This document shows, one piece after another, positions 45,600-55,722 of a stretch of 64,000 nt of DNA (position 1 is the stretch's first letter; each line of letters starts with the position of its first letter). Both the position numbers and the translations under genes were made by a program. The notes beneath the pieces were generated by a model. It searched no databases. It was not told where the DNA came from and saw only the letters and a program-made list of their open reading frames with translations. Origin of the DNA: Sparassis latifolia (taxonomy: Eukaryota > Basidiomycota > Agaricomycetes > Polyporales > Sparassidaceae); assembly GCA_018466975.1 (NCBI GenBank), contig CM031563.1:682001-746000 (forward strand). Direction: 5' to 3'.

Positions 45600-47595
45600 T
45601 TAGACAGATCGGGCGGACTGCCAACGAGCTGAATCCACTTCCGGATTGCGGAAAAGGAAGACAGCGGTCATGAATACGGACTGAGTGGGATTCGTCGATG
45701 AGTACAGTTGACAGACATTCTTCGAAGAGCAAGGAACATACACAGAATGTTAGGAGTGCCAAGCACGGCAGGATACCGACAAAGTCTGTTGTGTATAGGA
45801 CAATGGTCAGTTCACTGCAGATAAACTCGGAGACATGATACCCACCGATGTCGGCACCTAGAAGCAGCCAAACATTACGTCGGTCAGCATGAATGCACAT
45901 GGTAAATTCGCATCATACCAAAGCCGGCTGGAGCCCCTGGTAATGTGCCACGAAGCTGGGTGAATGCAAACAGAGTGGCGACTGGAAGAACGAGGACAGC
46001 GGCGGACATGCCTTTCCCATAGAAGACGGACGTGGCGCAGGCTCCTATAAACGTCAAGGTAACAAGCCCTGCACACTGTTGTGAGCGAATTTCTCTACGA
46101 GGGTATGGAGAGAACCGCACATATGGCCATTACGATGAAGATGGTATAAATTCGAACGACCTGGCCCCGCGTCACTTCGATGAACTTGTAGAGTGTTCCA
46201 AACTCATCGATTTTCCCTGAGTCCAGCAGTTGAGCGTTAAATCCGCTATCTCATCACTAGGTCAGGACTCTGCGCACGCCCATGACTGATAGTCACGACG
46301 TACACAGCAATTCCCTGTGTTTGATAAACGGTGACATTCACTGTTTCATTTCCTGGCAATGCTTCTGCGAATATAGAGATTTGAGCGAGGTATCTGTGAA
46401 ACGAGTTAGAACCAAGTATATATGCAAACAATAGCTATATGATCAACTTGTCAAACGGGTAAGACTGTTCAGTGCGACCTGTGCCATAGCTCGAGATGGA
46501 CAAGTCGGTCCTGAACACGAGAGAGCTGGGACGAAAGTCGACAGAATTCCACAAGTTCACGAAGTTGGTCCCGTTCAACAAGAACAAGGGCGATGGCTTT
46601 GAGTTACTTGCAACTGAACCGGAATTAGAGTTTGACTGCATGGAATTCCTACAGGGAAATGTTTTAGGTTTGTCTGTGTAGAACTGCGAGTCTGACAGGT
46701 GCTTACTGATCGAAGAATATATTCACATCCTGGCAATGCGAGAAGTCACAGGTGTAGTTCACAAACCAGTCCAATGTCATAGTCTGACTAGTCGGGTCGA
46801 CATCGACTAAATTCGCTGACAGGATAATCTGAATGTTAACATCAAAATGAGCGGTTACAAAGATACTGAGTGATGGAAACGCACGGCGTTGTCTGGAGGC
46901 ACGCTCTCTCCATCCTCAGCGTTGAAGGTCTGCAACCGCGCAGCCCAACCCACGCCAACGCCGATGCCCACAATGGCCAAGATTGAGACCACTATGGTCA
47001 GGATCCAGTGCTGCACGACGAAATTGCACGTCCCTCTCCAAATGCCATCGAGCAAAGACCAAGCAGCTTTGTACCTTGCAGGTCGCTTGTAAGGTTCCAG
47101 AGACGAATCTTCTCCTCTGTTCGGAATGAACATGCCAGCATGAAACCTCGACCGCATCTCATTGGATGGAACCGAAGATACATCGGCAGAGTTAGGTGCA
47201 ACCTTGGGCATATCCTCCGCATACACTGAGTCGTTCTCAAAGAACGGTTTGCTAGAGTCGGTCGTGAATGGAGTCAGGATGATTTGGCTGCCTAGTTCAG
47301 TGGATAACCCTGCGGAAATTAGTGGAGGAAATGTCTGGGACCGCGTCGAGTGCTGCGAAGACTGCACTGAATCTGGTGTGGGCTGAGTTAGAGGGTCACT
47401 GCCTGATCGAGCGGGTGATGGGAACAGAGGTAAGGTTAGAGATCGTGCTGGTGTTGGATCCAACAATGGCGTATTTTTTGTCCTCTGCACAACCGGTACA
47501 CCTACATCCGCAATCTCGTGCTCCATCGAGACCTTCATTGATGGGTCTGAAGGATGCAGCAAGGTGGCGGGCTTTTCATAGAGCTGTGCAGCCAT
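45600..47595 (-). CDS. DUF4436 family transmembrane protein
   Basis: Fungal membrane protein of unknown function. The start at 47595 leads into a Ser/Pro-rich cytoplasmic region of about 190 residues, then a first membrane span (WILTIVVSILAIVGIGVGVG). Next is an extracytoplasmic domain split by introns: VDVDPTSQTMTLDWFVNYTC, FVNLWNSVDFRPSSLVFRTD, YPFDKYLAQISIFAEALPGN, then ETVNVTVYQTQGIAVYVVTI. C-terminal spans are VTLTFIGACATSVFYGKGMS, AAVLVLPVATLFAFTQLRGT, LPGAPAGFG and VGILPCLALLTFC. It ends VDSARWQSARSV with TAA at 45600. The beta-rich ectodomain plus C-terminal membrane spans is the DUF4436 layout. Confidence 0.82.
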
Positions 47596-49336
47596 GGCAG
47601 GAAGATGGAGACAACGCGTGAAACAAGTGCAGATGCTTTAATTGCGGGCGAATAAGTAAAGTTTCAACGACTCTTATAGCCGGGGGCTACGACCAAGATC
47701 GCATGTTCCTGGGCGAGGCCGGATCCCGTAAGAAGCGCACGAAGGTGAGCGGGAAGCAACCATCAACCGTGATGGATATTTACTAGTACTTACGAGGCAA
47801 GGTAGCTTTCTACTACGCTACTCCATTGCATGCACATAAGCGGGTGTACACGAACGTAAAAACAAACCGGACATATCATCTGGTTTCGTTCTGGTCCCTG
47901 TAAACCACATTAATAGAGAATCAACGGCGTACCTGAGCCCTGGTGGCTCAGATCAGACTGGACACTGCAGATCTAGAGCGTTGAGTGGAGTGCATGGTCT
48001 GGTCTGATTCGATTGGCGCCCTATGGGCGCCTCCCGTCACGTAGGTAGGTAGGTAACCGGCATTGGTCCCATTCAGGAACGCCGAGTTTGTTGTACTTAG
48101 ACTACGTACAGCGGTCCACTCGTGCACAGCAGATTACCGTAACCTAAGATACAACACATCCAGGACACACTCCGCTCCGATCAATGCATACTACTCTATG
48201 CTACCCCGTACGCAAGTGATGGGTAAGATCTCCAAGGAAAACCAAAAACCTTGGTAGGAATCAGAAGTGGCTGCGCACTTGACTGATAAGACTCACCACG
48301 AGCCGGGGTGACGTGGAGAAGCGCACTGTCCCACGAAAAGGATGCATGAGACTGGTAGGGAAGCGCTCAAGCTCTTCTCTAGAACTGACAACGATAAGAT
48401 TTTCGCTGGCGAAAATCTGAAGTACACGTCATTGGGCGGCTTACCCCTTGGCGGAGCCGCCGGCCACGACGTACAATAAGTATTTACGCCTTGCCTGGAT
48501 AGATGCTGCCTCAGTATCCCTACAACGGGTATGGCGGTTGCCAATGGTGTCGAGGGATGGTGTTTTCTTTGGAAAATGTGTGACGGTGCAACCAGCAGCT
48601 GTAGCTGGCGCAGGCCACCCGAAGGCCATCCAAAGCGGAGAAGTGCAGTTGAGCCGCACTCTCAACATTATCATGAGCGAGAGAGAATGATGCATACAGG
48701 CTATGTATGTACCATTAGCACATGTACAGTTCTTGTTACTGATATCCAAGTTAACAACTTCTATGTTACCTTGTGCCGCACATTGGAATGTTTTCTTACC
48801 CACTTACCGGAGGCTCTGCCGGTTGAGGCCCTGAATATTTTGAAATCAGGGCGTGATGTGACTAAGCGCTTTGCAGGGCGCCAATCGAATTAGACCAATC
48901 GACCGTATACTCCGTTGAGTGTACGCGCGGGCAATCTGTTGCACAGCACGACGGGAGATGACTCCCACTATCACCAAGTGTTGGCAGCCTTCCACAGATG
49001 TGATTTTGAGCACTCAGGTTACAGGAATGTGACGTGAATGGGCCACAGCAGGAAACGCACAACGTAAAAACTGTTAAAATTGAGCGATCCGTGGACTCGT
49101 TGAGAATCTGGCATGCGAAAGAAAAATCAATAGCTGTTGAGCAAGTACAGCGTCTGACTCGAGTAATGGTTTTTTTTTCAGCAGCGTGCAATGGCGCAGG
49201 ATAATTGAGTAAATAGCCGTATAGCTACCTAGCAATACAGCACAAAGTTCATAACATTGCTCTTTCATACAGTTCTCCCCTTTAGATCTGGAAGTTCATA
49301 CGAAAAGCTACACAAGAAGGCTCAGTATGGAGAGTG
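47596..49336. other. Gene-poor interval of 1.74 kb
   Basis: The longest stretch without a supportable gene. It lies upstream of the DUF4436 gene and downstream of PEX5. It holds a perfect palindrome GGCGCCC-TAT-GGGCGCC (48015-48031), a nearby GTAG/GTAGGTAGGT run (48041-48054), and short frames with no family signature. A gene with very small exons or a non-coding RNA cannot be excluded. Confidence 0.4.
48015..48031. repeat. Perfect inverted repeat, 7-bp arms
   Basis: GGCGCCC, TAT loop, GGGCGCC. It is non-coding. It could form a hairpin or be a dimeric protein-binding site; function unknown. Confidence 0.55.
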
Positions 49337-52141
49337 TTACCATGAAGTAAGCTGAACCATACCGTCGAGGTCCTCGCGATCGCAAAGCGTAGCCAAATCA
49401 ATTCTCTGCATGTGCATGCAGCACGTCTTCAGGCTGGACCAAAGAGCCGAAGAGGTGACGCCACGCTTGTCCTCGCTTCCCTTCGAATCGCGGACGCTAT
49501 CACCGTCCTGCAGCACGAGGGCGTCAAGCATGTGCTGGGCGGCCTCGTCGTAGCGCTAGAACACCAATGCGATCCATAAGATGATGCTCGGCGACACGAC
49601 CAAGTTCACATACCCTAAGATTCGTACACGCTATCCCAAGATTGAACCTACGTGCAGCCAGTGTCAACGGCCGTTTGTCCATGAAGGTCTTGTGAAGGTC
49701 GATGACATACCTGGCTCGGATATAAGCCGGATTAAGTTCTATGGCGCGGTAGTAGTACTGTAGAGCCTCATCTGGATGTCCACTGTTGGCCAGCGTTGCG
49801 CCCACCCTGTTGTACAGCAACCAATCCTAAGACAAAGCTAGGTTCGGATAGTCTACCAATTTTATGTGTGAAAAAAACTGACATCGGGTCTAACTGCCAG
49901 TGCAACATTGAAACAATCTTGCGCTCTTTCGTAGTCCTGTGGACATAAAGGCTGAAATCAGAACGTCCGCGGACGCGAAACCGAGGATACGAGCCTCGTT
50001 AGTATTCAGCAGCACCGCGAGCGCAATCTGGATGTCGGCGTCAATATTTCCGCTGGTATCACCCCGTGCCATCTCGATCAAACACTGGGTCAAAGACGCA
50101 AAGTGGTCTGCCTGCGTCGCATCCTCCGGGTCCACATTCAGCGCACGGAATTGCTGTACGAGAGCACTGTAGCGCTCGTTCCGATCGACCCATTCGCGAA
50201 TAGCCTCATATGCCCCGACGCGATTGCTCTCGTTCGTGTGCGACACCGCAAGGGCAATCCATGACGGCAAATGCATGGGATCGAGCTCGAGCGAGCGCCG
50301 CAAAGCCTGTATCGCTTTCTGCTCCCGCTCATTCTCCTGTTGCTTGACACCTAGCGCATACCATCGCAGAGCATCTGTAGGGTCTCGCTGCACAACTGCC
50401 TCAAGCTCCAGCACACCCTGGGGGAGCCGTGTGAGCGGCACACGTAGAAAACACATCCAGATATGTACCTCATATAAAGAATTCATCGTCTCCGAATGCA
50501 TAGCGTGATTGTGTGTTCTAGAAGCCTCTCCAAGGACGTAAGGGTTGTTTACTTGGAACTGGTAATGGGTCACTGGCCGGATGCCTGTCGCAGTTGCTTC
50601 AAATGCTTCCCAATCGTGTTGCAGCTGGAGCCACTCCGCACCTTGCACGCTCGGTTCATTTCTTTGGGATGAGAAGCTCGAGGATTGCCAATTATATTGC
50701 GCATTGTACTTGATGTATTCCTCATTTTCTTGGCGCAAATACTCGTCTATCACATCGGGATGGACCTGATTCTCCGTGCGAGTATCCGAAGATGTAGCTT
50801 GGCCGGAAAGCAAGGTTGACGCTTGGGGGACGACAGAGTGTCCATACGAAATAGAGACGTCGGCAGCCCGACCTTTCCCCTTGATGTCAACGGTCGCTTG
50901 ATTCGCGATTCCGTCGTTCTGAACCATCTGGTTTCCTTCGACGACGATCTCGTGGTCGCGCAGCTGTCGCATAAGTCCCAGGAACTGGCTCTCCTGGAAC
51001 TTCGAGTTTTGCTCGTGCTGAACAGAGTCAACGAGCATCCCTGCAGTACGAGCGAGTTCATCCCTGTCCAGGGCGTGGGAATGTGACTGTGTTTGTGGCT
51101 CAGCACCCAGAGGCTCTTGCGTTTGAACAGCCGGAGGGGAGGAGAGTGAAGCCTCCCGCGACTGGAATTCTTGATGCCATTGTAGTGCTGATACGAAATG
51201 GTAAGAGTGATTCGGAATGAAGGAGAAAATAAGGGGGGCAGGATCCGAAATGCACGCAGTCTATGACAGACCTCGACCATGGCGGTATATTAATCGCAGT
51301 TTCCAACTTCTGGGCGGGCAAATTTTTCCGAATACTCCACGACTATGGTCGAGCTCTGCCAAATAACTGAACAGAACTACAGCACCTGTCCACCATTAAC
51401 GTCAAATATATACCAACCGTGAGCTTGTGTCTGGGGGTCAGGCATCGCGAATGCCTGCGGAACCATAGCAGGATATCCCATGTTGTGTCTCAGTGGAGAT
51501 GCATTCCACATCGCGAAACCTACGAACATTACTTCAACACAGAAAAGGTGACACGTCTCGGTCGAAACATACCTGGCGCAGAAGAACTCTGAGTCAGGTT
51601 TTGCTGTTGGAAGGATTCTTGCTGGAATACACCATCCTTGTGCCGTAAGACAGTGCTGGAGGTTAATTTGGGGACAGGAGCCTGCGCCAATGGCTGTTGT
51701 AGAAAGTCGGCCGCCCATGCCGCTGCTGGGGGTGTCTGGGTAGCGGCCTGCGGATTCTTCAAAGACGTATGCAACGCAGAAAGGTCAAAAGCAGAAGATC
51801 CAGCAAGCATAGGTAACGTAGACTGGGTCGATGAGAAGAATCGAGTCGCATCCTGAGTCGTGCCTGCTGTCGCAGAGTATTGCGTACGGAAAGCCTGCAA
51901 CAGTAGAGAATCAGTCGCAGCGCATGTCACAATATGTATTGCATATGCACCTCCTTAGATGATCCCGCACGACCTGCCCCGAAGAAATCCTTCAGGAAGA
52001 CGACATGAATCACGACAGAGACGGTAACAACTCGAAACTCACCTGCTGGATCCCTCGATCCTGGTCAAGTCGCTTGGAAAGACCTTGCAGGGGGTTGATT
52101 GGGCCGCATTCTGCGCCGTTAACAAGCATAGGCAACGACAT
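49337..52141 (-). CDS. PEX5: Peroxisomal targeting signal receptor PEX5
   Basis: Soluble cycling receptor that binds PTS1 (SKL-type) cargo and docks at Pex13/Pex14. The start at 52141 reads MSLPMLVNGAECGPINPLQG, with the conserved N-terminal Cys (residue 12) used for receptor recycling by ubiquitination. The disordered N-terminal half contains WxxxF-type docking motifs: WAADF (about 51710) and WHQEF (about 51170). The C-terminal half is TPR repeats that bind PTS1: NPYVLGEASRTHNHAMHSET, VLELEAVVQRDPTDALRWYA, LGVKQQENEREQKAIQALRR, LELDPMHLPSWIALAVSHTN, DWLLYNRVGATLANSGHPDE, YYRAIELNPAYIRARFNLGI. It ends near VQLTSW at 49337. Several short introns. Confidence 0.94.
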
Positions 52142-52474
52142 TATCGAAAAAGTCGCAGAGGAGGGCTCTGGGAAAGGAGAGGTGGTGGTGGTCTGAAGGA
52201 CCACTTCGATCGAGTGATCGAATTCACTTTCTCCGCACGTCTCCGCACGTGATTATCAGGTGGTCGTCCGACTGAATTGAGGCCGCCTCCTTCCCGGTCT
52301 CGCCCAAGGTGACGCGCAGAAAATAAAATGTATTCGACAGCAGTTACGGTGTCAGACGGGTACCCGCGAGCCTGCGCAGCAGGTGCTCAACGTGCCAGGA
52401 CGAGTAATAAATGAATTCTACATTCCAAGTGACGACAAACGACGCATCCATGTCCTTCGCACACCATACTGCGC
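52142..52474. promoter_or_regulatory. PEX5 upstream region with repeated decamer and E-box
   Basis: A direct tandem repeat CTCCGCACGT x2 lies at 52231-52250. The second copy runs into CACGTG (52246-52251), a bHLH-type E-box, about 100 bp upstream of the PEX5 ATG. The remainder is the 3' flank of the F-box gene. Confidence 0.4.
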
Positions 52475-53666
52475 TCACACCATGTGGTGGTAGTAGCGAG
52501 TGATACCGCGGTCTTCGAGGCCCGACATCCGGGTCTGGATGAACGGTACTATATTCTCCTTAACACTTGTACCGTTCACAATCTGGATGGATACCCTTTG
52601 CAAGCCCTTGAACCGTTCGCCCGACAGAACATCGCCAATACGCGCCCAATCGAGCTCGTGCAAGTCGGCAAGAGAAGCTCCACCAGCACGGACACGAAAA
52701 GAGACGTGATACAGGTGGAGCGAGTAGACTTGGGAGAGAAGGACCGGGACCCACTCAAGACGCGGTCGGTCCAGTGGCCGACGAACATGGGGTACCAGCC
52801 TGAGGGACGTAAAGATCAAAGTACGCAGCGCCGTGCAGTGGGATAACCCAGTGAACGTTGGCAACAGATCTAAATGAGGTGATAATATGTGACCTGAAGA
52901 CGGCACTGATATGTAAAGTGAACGCACCGCCATCCCCTTCACCCAACGTGATGTACAACCGCTGCAAACGTGGACCAAGATCTTCCAGGATTTTGTTGGC
53001 GACAAGGACATCCTCGTGTTGCAAGATTGGGAACTTGAGTGTGCGTATTTGTGTGTGCAACGACTTCGAGAACAGCCATTGGATGAAACCACGCGCGACG
53101 CGAGGAGCATACGAAAACTGAACTGATTGAAGGGTCATACGCGGCAGTGGTAGCACTCCGTTCAGATCTGCGAGGTCGTCTCCATTGCCACCATGCGAAA
53201 GACGCAAGTCGTGGACATAGAGCGTCTTCAAACAGGGGAAGTAGCAGAACAGCGAAGCAAATGCAGCTACGTTGGGTACCGTGCAGCCAACGAGATGTAA
53301 TTCTTCCAAAAACTTGAAGCACCGTGCCGCAGTACAGGGTACCAGTGTTACAACACATGCGGACTTCGTAGGAATTGGGTCAGCCGTCGGCCCCATGGAC
53401 TCCAGGAGAGACATCGTGTCGAGATTTGACACATCGAGACGGAGAATCAAATCAGCGATATACGGAGAAGTGCCCAAGAGTTGATTGAATGCCTGGCAAT
53501 TACCAGCGTCGAGTACGACCGTCTTGAAGAGAAGGTATCGCGCTCGGGGCAGCCACCGCCGACAGGTGAGGCAACATGCTTTCAAAGCGGCAACATCGTT
53601 ACCCAGACAGTCGATGGTCATGTCGCTGAGCTCTGCTGGCAGTGGCGGGGTGCGGTTGGGTTCCAT
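52475..53666 (-). CDS. F-box protein (mushroom type)
   Basis: The start at 53666 reads MEPNRTPPLPAELSDMTIDC, then LGNDVAALKACCLTCRRWLP, the F-box-like N-terminus (ELxDxxIDxLxxD...LxxCxLxCRxWxPxAR) seen in hundreds of basidiomycete paralogs. The rest is an irregular leucine-rich region: FKFLEELHLVGCTVPNVAAF, YFPCLKTLYVHDLRLS, LQSVQFSYAPRVARGFIQWL, THTGLS-type repeats and VSIQIVNGTSVKENIVPFIQ. A frame change near 52880-52916 fits a 37-nt GT-AG intron, short for this genome but with matching phase, joining TLHI to LLPTFTGLSHCTALRTLIF. Presumed SCF adaptor; substrate unknown. Confidence 0.75.
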
Positions 53667-53944
53667 CTTGAGATGATTCCTGGAAGGAACGACATGGTCT
53701 ATGATGTCAATTTATATGTTTCTGGCCACAAAGACTGCAGCCTCGTGTCTTCTCTGCAGTTGTCGATGTTCAATAGGGATTTAGCACACCTTTGTCTCCG
53801 CCTGCTGTACGGGTCAAATAAACTACCACATTCAATTACAATGCAAGCAACGTCACCGATACAATGGTATCCTGGGCGAACAATGTTGAACAAACAGTAT
53901 CATGGGTCGAAGTATCGAACTCACTACGACCAACCGCCACTGGT

Positions 53945-54178
53945 TCACGCCAGACCTAGCCGCTCATCCCTGGTCATGGCCTCCCGTTTCCTCTTCGCAT
54001 CCTCCGCTGCAACAAATGGTTGGCTTAAGGGCTGAAGTACGCCACTAGGAACCGCAGAGGAAGAGCTCGGTTGTGCCGGTGTCACAGGACTCTCCCCCTT
54101 GTGCTTGGCCACTGCATCCCGCACCTGCTGCACGTCGACATCGCTCATGGCGATCAGGGTCGGATTTCTGCGGATCAT
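53945..54178 (-). CDS. CDC26: Anaphase-promoting complex subunit CDC26
   Basis: Intronless gene of 77 codons. The N-terminus MIRRNPTLIAMSDVDVQQVR matches the M-(L/I)-R-R-x-P-T-x-I signature of CDC26/APC12. In the family this peptide threads into the TPR groove of CDC16/APC6 and stabilises it. The middle is Ser/Pro-rich and the C-terminus basic (AAEDAKRKREAMTRDERLGL). Size fits: CDC26 proteins are usually under 130 residues. I chose 54178 because the motif begins with Met. Divergent from PRA1. Confidence 0.78.
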   Translation of the reverse strand: MIRRNPTLIAMSDVDVQQVRDAVAKHKGESPVTPAQPSSSSAVPSGVLQPLSQPFVAAEDAKRKREAMTRDERLGLA

Positions 54179-54394
54179 CTTGGGCAGACTGCGGCGCAGA
54201 AGGGCAATGAAGGGTAAGTACGTGGATAGACAATGCGCGTTTGAGACCAAAGGCTGCGGCGCAGAATGCCGCTTGGCGCGACGAGCAGAAGCGCCGACAC
54301 ATACTCTTTTGACCCTTGCCAGCCCGACTCCTGTAAAAACTACACCTCGCCCACCTCCTTAGTCCGCATCCTACATACCCAACAGCATATTACC
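54179..54394. promoter_or_regulatory. 216-bp bidirectional promoter, CDC26 / PRA1
   Basis: Interval between head-to-head ATGs at 54178 and 54395. No specific element is claimed. Confidence 0.5.
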
Positions 54395-55202
54395 ATGGAG
54401 GCCCTCATCCGAGTATCCAACGCTATCAAATCCTTTCGGGTGAGTCTAGCTGTGCACCTCCACATCCCACCAAGTTCATGGTTTTGGAATACAGGAGACT
54501 CGGCTCAGCGCCCTACGGTCGCCGAGCGAGTTCTTCGACCATAATCGCCTTTCCCGCCCCGCCGACATGAACCAGGCGGTTTCCGTATGTCCACCACTCG
54601 AGACGGTGCACGTTCCGTACTGAGGCACTACTATTGTCCAGCGCATATCATACAACACTCGTTATTTCTCTGGTGAGTTGTCTAAGTCATCCTGCATAGA
54701 ACACGCGGCTTATTTTTGCTTGGAAATAGGAAATTATGGCGTGGTTGTCGCCATGCTAGCTGTATATGCTCTGTATGTCGTCGGGGCATGCAGTCAGGGT
54801 CTTTCATAGCTAACCATGCTGTTCTTGCAGTATCTCGGAACCCCTGTTGTTGATATCGTTAGGATTTCTCATCGGTGGCTTTGCAGCAATCAACAGATTT
54901 GGTGCGCGTATCCGTTAATCCCTCGTCTCCCTGTCCCGCTCTATGCCCCTCCCAATGACCGAGGCTAATTGAGTATCCTTGTCGCAGCTGCCGAACCACT
55001 TCAATTCGGTGAACACGTCGTTACACAGAAAACCCTATATACTGGCCTGTTCGTCATCGGCATTCCCCTGCTATTGTTCTCGTCGCCGCTCGGTACTTTC
55101 TTCTGGCTCGTCGGTGCATCGTCCGTACTCATACTCGGACACGCGTGCATCATGGAGCCTGGTATCGAGAGCGAGTATGCGTCTGTCCAGGATGCTGTGT
55201 AG
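54395..55202 (+). CDS. YIP3: PRA1 family protein (prenylated Rab acceptor, YIP3)
   Basis: Small ER/Golgi membrane protein that binds prenylated Rab GTPases and helps their membrane delivery. Exons join as MEALIRVSNAIKSFR, then ETRLSALRSPSEFFDHNRLS, RPADMNQAVS, RISYNTRYFSGNYGVVVAML, AVYALISEPLLLISLGFLIG, GFAAINRF, AAEPLQFGEHVVTQKTLYTG, LFVIGIPLLLFSSPLGTFFW, and LVGASSVLILGHACIMEP, ending YASVQDAV. The RP-x-D, N-Y-R/G-N-Y-G and two hydrophobic hairpins are the PRA1 pattern. Five short introns. Confidence 0.92.
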
Positions 55203-55722
55203 TGGACTCAGGGGGCTGACGGTGGGCTCATCTCTGGGTTGAAGGACTTTTCTCTCTGCCTCTATTTTTCTGTCCTTTTGGATGGTTAATCTATTCGGGT
55301 TACAATTTCTGTATCCAACGGCTTGTATTTCATACGTACATTCCGGTCCACGTTGCGCCAGGCGCAGATTTTGAACCCTAACTGCGACCGATTCATGAAG
55401 CTTCAAGCCTCAAAGCTTCGAGGTTCACATCCAATTGCAAGTATCCTAGGCATCACATGTTATTTCCAGCACTGCAGCAACACGTCCAATTACTAGGCTG
55501 AGCAGGAGAGAGAAGGATGGTAATACATACAACAAACACGTACGGCGAGTCCGTGCCAAGTCAAGAACGGGACCGCAAAATATGCAATGGCACAAAAAAG
55601 TCCGAAAAACGAAGAGGACCGATAACACGATAGCGTTAAGATAAAGACCCAAAATCAGAGCCCTCATGCCACTACGAAGCAACAGTCGAAGACGAGAAAT
55701 TAAGTCAATAGTACTTTTTCGT
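55203..55722. other. Convergent 3' spacer
   Basis: Between PRA1 and ERT1 stop codons. It includes an inverted AGCTTCAAGCCTCAAAGCTTCGAGG-like patch near 55398-55422 with AAGCTT repeats. No gene. Confidence 0.4.

Noticed and set aside
47935..48031. tRNA-like stretch ending in GATTCGATTGGCGCC
   Set aside because: No matching acceptor stem, D-arm or anticodon arm; the GC palindrome explains the pairing.
48441..48893. Overlapping 80-120 residue frames on both strands
   Set aside because: Both strands open over the same interval with no motif; likely chance.
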